Positions 16,050 through 26,095 of a stretch of DNA of 64,000 nt are shown piece after piece (within the stretch, counting starts at the first letter, position 1; every line of letters begins with the position of its first letter). Source of the DNA: Mycobacterium sp. DL440. Lineage in GTDB: Bacteria; Actinomycetota; Actinomycetes; Mycobacteriales; Mycobacteriaceae. Location: positions 3,675,327 through 3,739,326 of the forward strand of contig NZ_CP050191.1 of NCBI RefSeq assembly GCF_011745145.1, read 5' to 3'. The notes below the pieces were generated by a model. It made no database searches, was not told the DNA's origin, and saw nothing but the letters and a program-made list of their open reading frames with translations. The position numbers were made by a program, and so were the translations under genes.

Positions 16050-17100
16050 CGCGGCCACCCCCAAACCCGGGCTTCACATCCTCCAACAGCTCCGGCAAAT
16101 CGTCAGGAGACACCGACTCCAAATCCACCCCCACAGTCGACTGACCCTGGGTGCACGACACCGTCACACCTTCAAGTTCCATCGTCGACAACAGCCCAAA
16201 CGCCTCCACATTCAGCCGCGCCGACGGCACCAACTGCCCAATCGTCACCGGCGCGTCCGGATGCAACACCGCCCCCTGCGGCACACTGATCGCATCCCTG
16301 ACCGCCCCCGAATACCGGACCGCCTGCACCGCAGCACGATCCGCATTCGACACACCAAACATCGAATCCCGGCGCACAATCGTCTGAAGATTCAACCCAC
16401 CCATCGGCACCCGCGCCCGCGACTTGCTGTCACCGGCCAGCAGCAGCACATCGTTGTAGGTGTTGGCGCCGTCGCGGATCACCGACAGATCCGTCAGGAA
16501 ATCGTTCTCACTCAGAGCAGAGACAGCGTCAGTCTTCACCGGCCCAAGCAGCGGAATACCCGCCACCACAGACCAATACAGACCCAAGTCTGTGAGCTCC
16601 TGCATGACCTCGTCGGTCATCTTCGCGTCGGCCTCGCAAGAAAACTCGAACCGGTCACCGCGAGGATCGTTACGCGAAATCGGCCGCAGATTCAGGCCAT
16701 GATGCTCGATCAGCGACGACCACAACTCGCTGGCAATCTCAGCCGGATCCGCTGAATCCCAACGCTTCGTCAACGGGCACCGCGTCCTGGCACCCAATGC
16801 GGACACATCACGCGCAGACACCGACAGCCAATCCCGGCCCTGCTCCACCCGCTGAATCGGCCCCGACCAATAGAGATCCCGCTGGTTGCCGTCCCACACG
16901 TCCACCCAATGCAGCCACGGCGTCAAATCAGGGATCCGCACATACCCGTCCACCGGCGGCACCGTCAGGTCGCACGTCGACACCTCCCGCAGCAGCCACC
17001 GCCACTTCAACGAGGTATAGCCAGTGGTGAGGAACTGATACAGCTGAACACCGTGAACTGTGCGGATCGACACGATCTGCTCACCGCTGATGACCGCCAT
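16042..17100 (-). CDS. Minor tail protein (baseplate hub-like)
   Basis: 352 residues starting MAVISGEQIVSI at an ATGA overlap. Compact alpha/beta sequence without low complexity, following a Dit-like gene and the tape measure gene, the usual place of the tail hub/Gp37-like protein in Gram-positive siphophages. The region around NDPRGDRFEFSCEADAKM fits that family. Probably forms the tail-tip hub through which DNA passes. Confidence 0.8.
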   Translation of the reverse strand: MAVISGEQIVSIRTVHGVQLYQFLTTGYTSLKWRWLLREVSTCDLTVPPVDGYVRIPDLTPWLHWVDVWDGNQRDLYWSGPIQRVEQGRDWLSVSARDVSALGARTRCPLTKRWDSADPAEIASELWSSLIEHHGLNLRPISRNDPRGDRFEFSCEADAKMTDEVMQELTDLGLYWSVVAGIPLLGPVKTDAVSALSENDFLTDLSVIRDGANTYNDVLLLAGDSKSRARVPMGGLNLQTIVRRDSMFGVSNADRAAVQAVRYSGAVRDAISVPQGAVLHPDAPVTIGQLVPSARLNVEAFGLLSTMELEGVTVSCTQGQSTVGVDLESVSPDDLPELLEDVKPGFGGGRGD

Positions 17101-18533
17101 CAGGGCTCCCGATCGCACAGCACCAGGTCAACCTCAAACTCGCTCGACGCTGCGGTCTGAACGATGAACTCCCAGCACGTTTCACGGTCGATGATCGGCG
17201 GCCGCCACGGCGCACCGTTCGGCGTACCCACCACACCAACCACCCGGCGGACACGTTCGTCATAGTTCGCCCAGAACCGGCCCGTGATCCCGTCCAGCAC
17301 CAGCTCGGCACCCGCGGGGAGTCCGGCGATCTGCAGCGGCCAACGGTTGTCCTCGCACCGAATATCGGAACCGCACTCACGCCAGAACGCCTGCAACGAC
17401 ACCGGATTCTCGCCAGTGTTGCGGATGGTCGTCGTCACCGCGGTCTCCCGGCAGCGGAACGCGTACTCCATCGTCGGAACCCGGAATGAGTATTTGTCGA
17501 TCTCCCCCACCGGCAGGCAGCCCCCGCACACCGGCGGCGGCGTCGTCACCACCCCAATCTCTTCCGGGACGCACTCGGTGGAGAACATGATCGGCATGTC
17601 CTCGCACGTCTCCGGCTTCTGGCAGTCCGCGGCGTGGATCCAGTTCACCGGCTGACGCGTGATCACATCCCAATCCACCGACACCGCCACCGCCGGCAGG
17701 TAGGCGTACGGCGACAGCGCCGCCATCTCCCAAGAGATCCGGTACATCGTGGCCTGCTGGTGCTGCCGCGCTTCGGTGTTGACCTCCTGGGTGATGGTCG
17801 GCGCCTTCGTCAACACCAGGCCGTGAACCTCACGCACCAGCGAATCGGGATCCACACCCGAATACGACGGGGACGCAGCCAGATACCGCAGCGTGCTCGT
17901 CGTGCCGGTCGTGGTGCCGCGCAGCAGACACGTCAGCCACTTCAACCCGAAATCCACACCCGCATGAGTGCACGCGATCAGCACCGCCTCAAACGACACG
18001 GTGCGCGACGCGTCGCGGTGCGGTCCGGCCGCCGCACCAGATCCGGCCATCTGAACGATGTTCCGTTCGACCGGGGTAGCTTCCAGACCGTCAACTGACA
18101 TGACCCACACGCCGCCGAACTCGCCCGACTCGGGCAGCTCCGTCGAATACCACGGCGCCAGCTCCGGCCGGTAAACCATGTCGCCCAGGAAGTCCTGCAG
18201 GCCCGGCCATGAATCGTCGTAGTCGACCGTGAGCGTGCAGTCCGAGCAGATCGCGGCCGGCCCCCAGCAGGTACCGTCGAGCACGAATAGGCCGGGCCCG
18301 AAGCGCCTTGCGCCGGGCGGCGGTGACCACAATCCCGGCGATACCTCGACCATGGTGTCTGGGATCTCGAACATCCCCGGATATGTCTCGGATTCGACTA
18401 GGGCGCAATCTGTTCCGCCGTCGGTGAAGATGCCGATGTCTGACGTGGGCACACTCCGGCCAAGGTGCGCGATCGTGCGCGCGCTGTTGGCGATCTCGAC
18501 ACCATCGACCGTGAACCATCCTCGATATGCCAT
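17100..18533 (-). CDS. Minor tail protein (distal tail-like)
   Basis: 477 residues directly after the tape measure gene, the usual place of the distal tail protein. Starts MAYRGWFTVDGVEIANSART. Notable for many cysteines, including CGGCLP and paired Cys in the C-terminal third, which suggests disulfides or metal in the virion. Overlaps both neighbours by ATGA. Confidence 0.82.
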   Translation of the reverse strand: MAYRGWFTVDGVEIANSARTIAHLGRSVPTSDIGIFTDGGTDCALVESETYPGMFEIPDTMVEVSPGLWSPPPGARRFGPGLFVLDGTCWGPAAICSDCTLTVDYDDSWPGLQDFLGDMVYRPELAPWYSTELPESGEFGGVWVMSVDGLEATPVERNIVQMAGSGAAAGPHRDASRTVSFEAVLIACTHAGVDFGLKWLTCLLRGTTTGTTSTLRYLAASPSYSGVDPDSLVREVHGLVLTKAPTITQEVNTEARQHQQATMYRISWEMAALSPYAYLPAVAVSVDWDVITRQPVNWIHAADCQKPETCEDMPIMFSTECVPEEIGVVTTPPPVCGGCLPVGEIDKYSFRVPTMEYAFRCRETAVTTTIRNTGENPVSLQAFWRECGSDIRCEDNRWPLQIAGLPAGAELVLDGITGRFWANYDERVRRVVGVVGTPNGAPWRPPIIDRETCWEFIVQTAASSEFEVDLVLCDREP

Positions 18534-21500
18534 CAGCTCATCAGCTCCAACAGTCCATCCCGCACATCGCGGCCAGCATCCGGACCGCCGGCCACGTGGA
18601 TCTCCGCCTGAACCAGGGTTTGCCCAGCCGCGGTGGTTTGGCCGCGCTCCAGCGCCGACACCATCCGCTCAAACAGCACAGTCTGATTCGGCGACAACAC
18701 CCGCTCCGGCGCAATCGTCGCCTTCGCCATCAAACCGACACCCGATGCGACACCACCAGAGTCGAACGCGATCCCACCCACCAGAGCGGCCAACGGCGCG
18801 AACAACGCCCCCAGGCCCCCGGTCAACGCGCCGATCATCGCCAACGGGATCTCCAACGCCGCCTGAATCGGCGCCACCAATAGCTGCTCCAAGATGCCGC
18901 CACCGAACAGGCCAGTCATCAGATCAGGGAACAGCCCCTGCAAGCCCTCGCTGATCGCATCGATCGCAACCTCCGACACGGCCAACGCCAGGTCTGTGCC
19001 GACCTCGGCGACGATGTCCACACCCGCCGAGCCGGCCGACGAAATCAACGACTGCACAATGCTGCCCGCACCGGGGGCTTGCGTGTTGACCGCGGCACCA
19101 GCAGCGGATGCGCCCGCGTTGATCGCCGCGTTGGCCACCGCCTTGCCGATCGGCACGATGACCTTCTCGATGATGTACTTGATCAGCGCCTGAATGACGA
19201 TCTTGAGGATCCGGATGCGTTCCTGCGCCGCGATCTCCTCCGACGACTGGGACCGGTCCATCAACGCGCTGGTGTCGTTCAGCAGTCGGCCGGACGCGTC
19301 GAAGCCCTTGAAGTCGCCCCGGAACTGGCGGAACTGGTCCGTCATCTCACCGAGGGTGTCGCGGGCCTCGATCTGCACACCCAGCACCGACAGCAACACC
19401 CGCACGAGGATGTTGACGATCGCGCCGATGATGGGGATCTGGGACACACCGAAGAACTCGGCTCCGACGGTGTCGTTGACGTTGACCCCGCCGCCGGTCG
19501 CCATGCCGCGCACGCCGCCGCTACGGTGCAGCGCGGCACGGAACGCGTAGACGCCGGCGTGGCCGCCCATCGCCGCCACGTCGGCTGTAGTGAATACGTG
19601 CTCGTCCGGCATCAGCATGGTGGGCACCGAATCCCGGCCCCGCACACCGCCGAACACCGGGCCACCGGTGGCCATCCCGGTTGCGGCCTTCACACCGTTA
19701 ACAGCATCACCGGCCAGGCCGCCCGCGCCGGTCTGGCTGGGGATAGCCGAGCGGACCGCGTCAGCGATCGGTGGGGCCGCTGCCTGACCCATCGACGTAC
19801 CAATCGACGACGTGACCGAATCCTTGAGCCCTTCGAGGGCGGACTGCACACCAGCCTTCACGACCGGCTGCAGCGCCTCCTCGTTGAGCTTCTGGTTGGT
19901 CTGCTCGATCACGTCGACCAACTGCTTACGCATGGCGTCCAGTTGGGCGTTGAGGTTGGTGAACGTCCGGTCGAGCAGTGCGCCGGTGTCGGAGAACATG
20001 CGGCCGCTCGAGTCGAATGCCTGGTCGTTCTTCATGACGTCGGCGCCGTCGCCGCCCTGCCGGGTGAAGTCCGGCACGTCGAGGCCGAACGCCTTCGCCA
20101 ACGCCATTGGGTTGCGTTCCTTCACCAACGCGTTCAGGGTGGCGTAGTTGGTGGCCTTGTTCCATGGTTCCTGACCCAGGCCGCCCACCGCACTCATCAC
20201 GTCACCAGCGACACCCGATGTGGCCTGGCCGCCAGCCGTCAGACCGGCGCCGAGCACCTGGCCCACACCTGGCGGCAAGCCTTGGCCACCGGGCCAGTTC
20301 GTGACGAACACCGGAGTGCCAGCGCCACCTGTTGCGCCTGCCAGGCCCGCCATACCGGGAACAGCGCCGTTGACGGGCAGCGACATGATGTTCGGCATTC
20401 CCGCCGCGCCTTGCGCGTTGCCGCCGTAGGTTGCGCCCTGTCCAGTGCCACCACCTGATTCGAAGTTCACGCCGTTGGGCAGCGTGGCCCGCATGTGGCT
20501 GTCGGACCAACCGATCTGCAGCGCACCGGGCACTGAACCCTGGACAGCGCCGAGGCTCTTGAGGACGCTCGCGGCGTCGGAGGTGGAGAACAGCCGTTCC
20601 GGCCCGGCCTGACCCTTGGTGATCAGCTCCACCAAATCGCTGACAGCGCCGGAACAGTCGGACAGTCCCTTGGCCAGATCGGAGGAACCCCAGCTGTACT
20701 GGCCGCCGCTGAACTGCTGTGCATACGCGCTCACCGGGTCCATGCCCAGCCCGTAGGTGGGTACCCCGGTCAGGCTGGCGGTCACTGCCGTACCGCGTCC
20801 GCCCTTGCTCGGCTTGGCCAGCTTCTCCCGGAACGTCTGCAACGTCGAGATCAGGCTGCTGTTGCTGGAGTCGAGCGTGCCGGTGTAGCCGCCACCGGTG
20901 AGCACCTGGTCGACAAGCCCAGCGATCGTGTCGCCACCCAGCGCGCCCTTTTTCTTGTTGCGGGCCGTCGTGATCGCCTTCACCACCGGATCGTTCGCAT
21001 CCAAGCCCAGATCGCCCGTCAGGTTTCCGGTGCGGGCGAACGCGCCCAGCACGGCAGCGTAGTTGCCGTAATCGGCCCCGCCTGCCAGGACGCTGCCACC
21101 GCCAGCAACCGCGGGCATGTAGGTGGACGGGTCGGCGCCGATCCACTTCTCCGGATCCCCGCCCAACGCCGAGATCGCCGCAGCCGCCATCTCATAGCCG
21201 GGATCTCCGCGCTTTTTCAGTGGCGTCCCGAACGGCCCCGTCTGCTGGCCACCCCGCCCCGACGTGCCCGCCAGGTTCGACACCGCATCGGCAGTCTGAT
21301 TCAACGGCGCCGACGTGCCGCCCTTGCCGGCCAACAGATCACGGATCTGCCGCAGCACACCCAACTCGGTCGCATCGTCCACACCGGGCGCCCCACCGAC
21401 CACACCACCATCGGCATAGCCGCGCCGCGACAGACCAGAACGGAACCGAGAGTTGATCGCATAGACCGCCGCAGCGCCACCTAAGCCACGCACAGCCTCC

Positions 21501-24142
21501 GGGATCAGCACACCCTCACCGGGCGACACCCACGACAGAATGCTGTCCACCCCAGGGGCATAGCCAGGGAACACGCCACCCTCAGCGCGGCCACCCTTCG
21601 GGACCGTCGTGTCCCCAGGGAATGCGGGCATCCGCGCCGGAGTCCGGAACGTCGACGGGTCGATGGGGTTGCCGTTCGGATCGGTGAACTGCACCCGTAC
21701 AGCCATGTGCCCGTCGGGGAGTTGCTGCACTGCCAGCCCTAGCTTCTTGAGCCGATCGATCGCCTCGGGCGTCTCGTCTTTGATCTGCACTTCACCGGTC
21801 GGGAGTGCCTTGATCGCGCCGCCGAGAGCTTCGACTTCGGTGCCAGCGTCCCGCGCCTCAGCGGTGGCATCCTGAATCGACTTCAACACGTCGGGCGCCA
21901 CCGGTGGCACACCGTTGCGCGCACGCTGTCCGGCGTCGGTGGCGGCCTGAAGATCGGCCTGGCGCTGCAGCTCCGCGCCATAGCCGGGGTCGCGGGGGGT
22001 GAGACCTCCACGATCACCTGGCCGGAACCCAGGTCCCAACGAGTTTGGAGTCGGGAGCGTGCCTTGGCGCTGCGCGGCATTCGGGTCGACGTATGCCCCG
22101 TTCGCCAACACCGGGGCCACTGCCACGGCAGTACCGATGCCGGCGCCGATGAACGCACCCGGAACCCCGCCGTATTGGGCGCCGATCGCCGCGCCGCCAC
22201 CGATCAGCGCCGCCGACCGACCGGCGTCCGGTTTCTGCGCCTGGCCGCTGCTAATGTCCTTGACCGCGTCGATGACCGCCGGCAACGCCAGCACGGCGCC
22301 GAGCATTCCGAGTTTTCCGAGGACACCGCCGCCACCCTTGCTGCCCAGCTTGCCGCTGATCCCGTCGAGCAGTCCACCGACCTTGCCCAGGTTGGTGATC
22401 AAGCCCAGAATGCCTGCGGCGCCGCTGATCGTCTTCCACGCCAGGAACGCCGTCACCACACCCGTGATGCCGCCCGGCATTTCAGACAGAACACCGGTGA
22501 TGCCTTGCAGCACTGGCAGCAGGACATCGGTCCACTGCTTGAACCCGTTGTATGCCCCGACCAGGATCGGGCCGAGGTTCACGAGGATGTCGCCCCACTT
22601 CTTGAGCTGTTCCCGGCCATCGCGGAAGAACTCTTTGAGCTTGGTCTGCCCCGCATCGGATGATAGGAACGCGTGCAGTTTCGTCGTCGCGTCGTTCAGC
22701 CACTTCAGGAACCCGCCGTCCCCGCCGGCGGCTTTCGTGATGTCGGTGATGATCTTTCCGACGTTCAGGAACGCCTCACCGAAGTTCTTGGCGGCGTCGA
22801 TGCCCTGGTTGATCCACTTGTCGAGGTTGCCGTTCTGGGTGGACGTGGTGATCCAGTTGTCGAACCGAGTGGTGACGCCCTTCAGTCCGTCGGCCAGTCG
22901 CGGCAGGAAATCAGACGACTCCGAAGTGAGTGTGCCGAGACCGTGCACCAGCGGCTCGATCGCCTTGTTCAGATTCGTCTGCGCCTTCGACGTGTTGCCG
23001 AACAGCTTGTCGAGGAATCCCTGTGTCGAGTCCAACCCGCCGACGCGGCCAAGTTCCTTGAACGTGTTGTTCCACGCCGTCGCGATACCGCCCAGCCCCT
23101 TCTCAAGGGTGGGCATCGACTTGCCGGCCAGGTCGGTGATCGTCTTGTCGAGACCGTCAAACATGTTCTGCTGCACGACGTCGCGCTGCAGCCGCTCCCA
23201 CTCGGGGCGCAACCCCACCACAGCCTTGACCGCCGACTGCGCCGCGGGGGCGAGGTTCTTCATCGCCTCGGCGGCCTTCTCGATGTCCTTCGGATCACCG
23301 GATGCCGCGGCCTCCCACGCGGCTTCGAAACCGTCCTTCACACCAGCCAACCCGAGCTTCAGGGTGCCGACCGACGACGCGATCCCACCGATCACACCAG
23401 GCAGGGCAAGCCCCGCCTGGCCGAGCTGCTGCACCGCGCCAACGAGATTGGTCACCGCGGTGGCGGCGGATGGGAACGAACCGATCCCGGCGGCGACCGC
23501 GTTCCAGCCGACCGCGCCAGCAACCGGGCCACCCATGCCGAAGAACCCACCACCACGACCACCACGACCACCGGAGCCACCACCGCCCGGAGGTGGGGTG
23601 TTCGGTTGAGGGGCGGCCGCAGCCGCGGTCTGTGCCTTCGCCAACCGCTGCCACGCGTTAGCCTGCCGATTCACCGCCGCCGTGACCAGGTTGATCTGCC
23701 GCGTCGACATCGCCGCCATCGCGGCCTTGCCCGCCGCCGTCTGCTCGCCCAACGCCCGCGTCACAGAATCGATCGCCGCGGTCTGCACCTTCGACGACGC
23801 CAACGCCTTTGCAGCGGACCTCGAATAGCCTCCGCCGATCTGATCCAGTGCCCGAGTGGTTGCCTTAGCCGCCGTGGTTGTTTTCGCCGCGGTCTTCGCC
23901 GCCTCGTCGCCGATGTCCTCCACTGCGTCGGCCGCGACCTTGGCCGCAGCCGCCTGCTTCGCACCCGACTTCTCAGCCGCCCGGCCGGTCTGGTCGAGCT
24001 TGCGCTGCAACTGGTCCAACTCGCGGTTCAGCTTCGCCAGAGTCGGCTCCAACGCCGTGCTGATCTCCCGCAAAATATCGGCAGGCAACCCTGACCCGTC
24101 GATCGACAGGCCAAGACTGATCGAGCCGACGGGCGTGGTCAC
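18533..24142 (-). CDS. Tape measure protein with embedded peptidase-like domain
   Basis: 1869 residues, the longest gene. N-terminal 170 residues are coiled-coil and Lys/Ala-rich; hydrophobic segments lie in the middle (about 600-720) and near the C-terminus (about 1640-1800), as in other tape measures that enter the host membrane. About residues 1150-1240 resemble an NlpC/P60 hydrolase: YSWGSSD, LSDCSGAV with Cys1163, and SDSHMRATLPNG with a likely catalytic His. Related motifs in mycobacteriophage tape measures help penetrate peptidoglycan. Start GTG sits 6 nt after TAGTTT. Confidence 0.93.
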   Translation of the reverse strand: MTTPVGSISLGLSIDGSGLPADILREISTALEPTLAKLNRELDQLQRKLDQTGRAAEKSGAKQAAAAKVAADAVEDIGDEAAKTAAKTTTAAKATTRALDQIGGGYSRSAAKALASSKVQTAAIDSVTRALGEQTAAGKAAMAAMSTRQINLVTAAVNRQANAWQRLAKAQTAAAAAPQPNTPPPGGGGSGGRGGRGGGFFGMGGPVAGAVGWNAVAAGIGSFPSAATAVTNLVGAVQQLGQAGLALPGVIGGIASSVGTLKLGLAGVKDGFEAAWEAAASGDPKDIEKAAEAMKNLAPAAQSAVKAVVGLRPEWERLQRDVVQQNMFDGLDKTITDLAGKSMPTLEKGLGGIATAWNNTFKELGRVGGLDSTQGFLDKLFGNTSKAQTNLNKAIEPLVHGLGTLTSESSDFLPRLADGLKGVTTRFDNWITTSTQNGNLDKWINQGIDAAKNFGEAFLNVGKIITDITKAAGGDGGFLKWLNDATTKLHAFLSSDAGQTKLKEFFRDGREQLKKWGDILVNLGPILVGAYNGFKQWTDVLLPVLQGITGVLSEMPGGITGVVTAFLAWKTISGAAGILGLITNLGKVGGLLDGISGKLGSKGGGGVLGKLGMLGAVLALPAVIDAVKDISSGQAQKPDAGRSAALIGGGAAIGAQYGGVPGAFIGAGIGTAVAVAPVLANGAYVDPNAAQRQGTLPTPNSLGPGFRPGDRGGLTPRDPGYGAELQRQADLQAATDAGQRARNGVPPVAPDVLKSIQDATAEARDAGTEVEALGGAIKALPTGEVQIKDETPEAIDRLKKLGLAVQQLPDGHMAVRVQFTDPNGNPIDPSTFRTPARMPAFPGDTTVPKGGRAEGGVFPGYAPGVDSILSWVSPGEGVLIPEAVRGLGGAAAVYAINSRFRSGLSRRGYADGGVVGGAPGVDDATELGVLRQIRDLLAGKGGTSAPLNQTADAVSNLAGTSGRGGQQTGPFGTPLKKRGDPGYEMAAAAISALGGDPEKWIGADPSTYMPAVAGGGSVLAGGADYGNYAAVLGAFARTGNLTGDLGLDANDPVVKAITTARNKKKGALGGDTIAGLVDQVLTGGGYTGTLDSSNSSLISTLQTFREKLAKPSKGGRGTAVTASLTGVPTYGLGMDPVSAYAQQFSGGQYSWGSSDLAKGLSDCSGAVSDLVELITKGQAGPERLFSTSDAASVLKSLGAVQGSVPGALQIGWSDSHMRATLPNGVNFESGGGTGQGATYGGNAQGAAGMPNIMSLPVNGAVPGMAGLAGATGGAGTPVFVTNWPGGQGLPPGVGQVLGAGLTAGGQATSGVAGDVMSAVGGLGQEPWNKATNYATLNALVKERNPMALAKAFGLDVPDFTRQGGDGADVMKNDQAFDSSGRMFSDTGALLDRTFTNLNAQLDAMRKQLVDVIEQTNQKLNEEALQPVVKAGVQSALEGLKDSVTSSIGTSMGQAAAPPIADAVRSAIPSQTGAGGLAGDAVNGVKAATGMATGGPVFGGVRGRDSVPTMLMPDEHVFTTADVAAMGGHAGVYAFRAALHRSGGVRGMATGGGVNVNDTVGAEFFGVSQIPIIGAIVNILVRVLLSVLGVQIEARDTLGEMTDQFRQFRGDFKGFDASGRLLNDTSALMDRSQSSEEIAAQERIRILKIVIQALIKYIIEKVIVPIGKAVANAAINAGASAAGAAVNTQAPGAGSIVQSLISSAGSAGVDIVAEVGTDLALAVSEVAIDAISEGLQGLFPDLMTGLFGGGILEQLLVAPIQAALEIPLAMIGALTGGLGALFAPLAALVGGIAFDSGGVASGVGLMAKATIAPERVLSPNQTVLFERMVSALERGQTTAAGQTLVQAEIHVAGGPDAGRDVRDGLLELMS

Positions 24143-24170
24143 CGCGTCAAACTAGCTAGGCGGGGTGCGA

Positions 24171-24767
24171 CTACTTGCCCTTGCCAGCCTTGCCATTTGC
24201 GACCTCGGCGAGGGCCTCAGCTTCCGCCTTGGCGTGCTCCCCACCGATCTCCGCGATAGCGCCGATCAGCTCACCCCATGCCCCGGTGGTGAACTCCTCG
24301 TCGTCGGGATCGACCATGCGGTACATGACCCGCTCGTAGGTTTCCGGGGACAGGTGCTTGGCGACGAACAGGTTGACCAGCCGGTCCTGGAACTCGAGGC
24401 TGTTGTGCCGGGCCGCGCCGAGCGCCTGCAGCGCAGCGCCTTTCGGAACCCGGATGGCGAGCTCGTCGCCCTTGAACGGCAGCCAGGCGTGCTTCCACTC
24501 GGACTGATGGGTCCACTTCTCTTCGGCAGCCGGGTCGACGACCTCGGTGGAGCCGGGCACCGCGACCTCAGCAGCCGGGGCAACGACCTCCGGTTCAGGT
24601 GCAGCATTGGGGTCGGGGCTGGACTCAACGGTGATGACGTGCTCCGCCTCCGCCGCGGGCGCAGCGGGTTCAGGTGCAACAGTCGGCGCAACAACAGCGG
24701 CAACATCCGGCGTGACAGTCGTCGTGACAGTGGTGGTATCCGAGGCAGGATTGGTCATAGGCCGCAT
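24171..24767 (-). CDS. Tail assembly chaperone
   Basis: 198 residues, acidic, with a disordered Ala/Pro/Thr/Glu-rich N-terminal half and a helical C-terminal half (WKHAWLPFKGDELAIRVP onward). Size, acidity and position just before the tape measure gene fit the lambda gpG-type chaperone that coats the tape measure protein. Only 28 bp separate it from the tape measure gene, and no open -1 frame was found to make the usual gpG-T extension, so it may work as a single product. Start could be ATG at 24767 or 24758. Confidence 0.75.
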   Translation of the reverse strand: MRPMTNPASDTTTVTTTVTPDVAAVVAPTVAPEPAAPAAEAEHVITVESSPDPNAAPEPEVVAPAAEVAVPGSTEVVDPAAEEKWTHQSEWKHAWLPFKGDELAIRVPKGAALQALGAARHNSLEFQDRLVNLFVAKHLSPETYERVMYRMVDPDDEEFTTGAWGELIGAIAEIGGEHAKAEAEALAEVANGKAGKGK

Positions 24768-24787
24768 GTTGCTCAGCCAGGGTGCAC

Positions 24788-25192
24788 TCAGTGTTCCCGC
24801 TCCGCAACCCGCATACCGGCGTTCCGCAGGAACGGCCTGGCCTTCGTGCCCGGGTGTCGCACCAACTTCGCGAACACCGTGCGACCGCCGATCTGGAAAC
24901 GCAACGCCTGCGCCTTACGTGGCCGAATCACATGCGGCCGGGAGCCCTCATGGACGTACAGCGCATAATCGGCCTTCGCATGCACCGACCCCGCCACGGT
25001 GCGCGGCCCAGTGAAATGGATCTGCCCCTCACCAATCGTGCGCCCCAGGTTGCCCGTCCGGACCGGGACATCCACGCGCGCCTGGGTCGCCGTGCGGCGC
25101 TGCAGCGACGCCATACGCCGGCGTAGGAACGTGCGTGTCTGGTCATTGAGCTCGCGTTCATTGAGCTCAACGTGGGCGCTAACTCTCGCCAC
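24788..25192 (-). CDS. Head-tail connector (HK97 gp10-like)
   Basis: 134 residues from a GTG that overlaps the end of the upstream gene by 14 bp. Pattern RRTATQARVDVPVRTGNLGR followed by HVIRPRKAQALRF and ends with HPGTKARPFLRNA; this is the gp10/neck protein signature of siphophages. Basic protein that helps close the head-tail joint. Confidence 0.85.
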   Translation of the reverse strand: MARVSAHVELNERELNDQTRTFLRRRMASLQRRTATQARVDVPVRTGNLGRTIGEGQIHFTGPRTVAGSVHAKADYALYVHEGSRPHVIRPRKAQALRFQIGGRTVFAKLVRHPGTKARPFLRNAGMRVAEREH

Positions 25193-25538
25193 TGGACTTG
25201 CTGCGCGTCCGGCGCGGCTTCGACTCCGCGCTGACCGGTTCGTCGACCACGGCCACCGTGGGCTCCTCACCGCGGGTATCGCCCGGGAATTCTGAGATGC
25301 GCTCGTACGCGTCATCTTCGGCTGCCTCGGCAGACATCTGCGCCAGCACCGCGCCGCGGTCCGGTTCGCCGTAGGCAACAGCATCGGGATCATCGAGGCT
25401 GCCCGCTACGACGATCGCACCGCCGCCGGCCACCAGCTTGCGGATCGTGTCCGTCACCTCGACCGTGGCCCGCTGACCACGCCCCAGCAGGTCGGTCGGC
25501 ATGTACTGGCTGCCCTCAATCGTGACGCGATGTCCCAC
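25179..25538 (-). CDS. Hypothetical connector-region protein
   Basis: 119 residues from GTG, chosen because AGGGAG lies 6 nt before it. N-terminal half small and beta-looking (HRVTIEGSQYMPTDLLGRGQ), C-terminal third acidic then basic (SKPRRTRSKSSGES). Position between two connector genes suggests a neck or completion role; no family recognised. Confidence 0.68.
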   Translation of the reverse strand: MGHRVTIEGSQYMPTDLLGRGQRATVEVTDTIRKLVAGGGAIVVAGSLDDPDAVAYGEPDRGAVLAQMSAEAAEDDAYERISEFPGDTRGEEPTVAVVDEPVSAESKPRRTRSKSSGES

Positions 25539-25552
25539 AACGAACTCCCTTG

Positions 25553-26095
25553 TCAGAACGATGCGTAGGCCATGCCGGTCCACGCGATCAGCCCGCCCTC
25601 GGGGCCGAGTGGCGCGATGGTATCGGTGGCGACTGCATGGTCATCGGCCTTCAGGGCGGTGGCCGCGATGCACAGTGCGGTCTCGATACGCCACGAATCA
25701 TCCAGGCTGATCTCAGCCTCACGCTCCAGCACCGACCACTTCGGCTTCGCCGACATATCCGAGCAGCGGGCCACACCGACCTCGATCGCGACGCCACGCA
25801 CCACATCAGCAGCCTTGCAGTCCCTGTCACCGACATAGACGGCGGGGAACTCGCCTCGGCGGGACCGGAACCGGCGATCAACCCGCACCCACAAAAACGG
25901 ATCCTTACAGCTGATGTTCAGCCCAGTGTCGGGATCCCACACCGACGTCGGCAGCCCACCATCGGACGCGAAGAACCGCACATCGGTCGACCCGCCACCC
26001 AGCGGCGGCTGCACCGTATCGGCCGGATTGAACGCTCGCTTCATCGCCGCGATGAACGCATTCACCACGTCGGAGGCCGGATCGTGCGGAATCAC
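25553..26095 (-). CDS. Head-tail connector or tail completion protein
   Basis: 180 residues. The GTG overlaps the upstream stop (GTGA) and has GGAGG 4 nt before it; the longer open frame would start inside the previous gene. Mixed alpha/beta sequence (PFLWVRVDRRFRSRRGEFPA). By gene order it fits a neck or tail terminator protein. No motif gives a firm identity. Confidence 0.7.
   Translation of the reverse strand: MIPHDPASDVVNAFIAAMKRAFNPADTVQPPLGGGSTDVRFFASDGGLPTSVWDPDTGLNISCKDPFLWVRVDRRFRSRRGEFPAVYVGDRDCKAADVVRGVAIEVGVARCSDMSAKPKWSVLEREAEISLDDSWRIETALCIAATALKADDHAVATDTIAPLGPEGGLIAWTGMAYASF

Noticed and set aside
21999..23609. 536-codon rightward open frame inside the tape measure gene
   Set aside because: Antisense shadow; Pro/Ser/Arg-rich composition and no homology pattern, while the leftward tape measure protein is clear.
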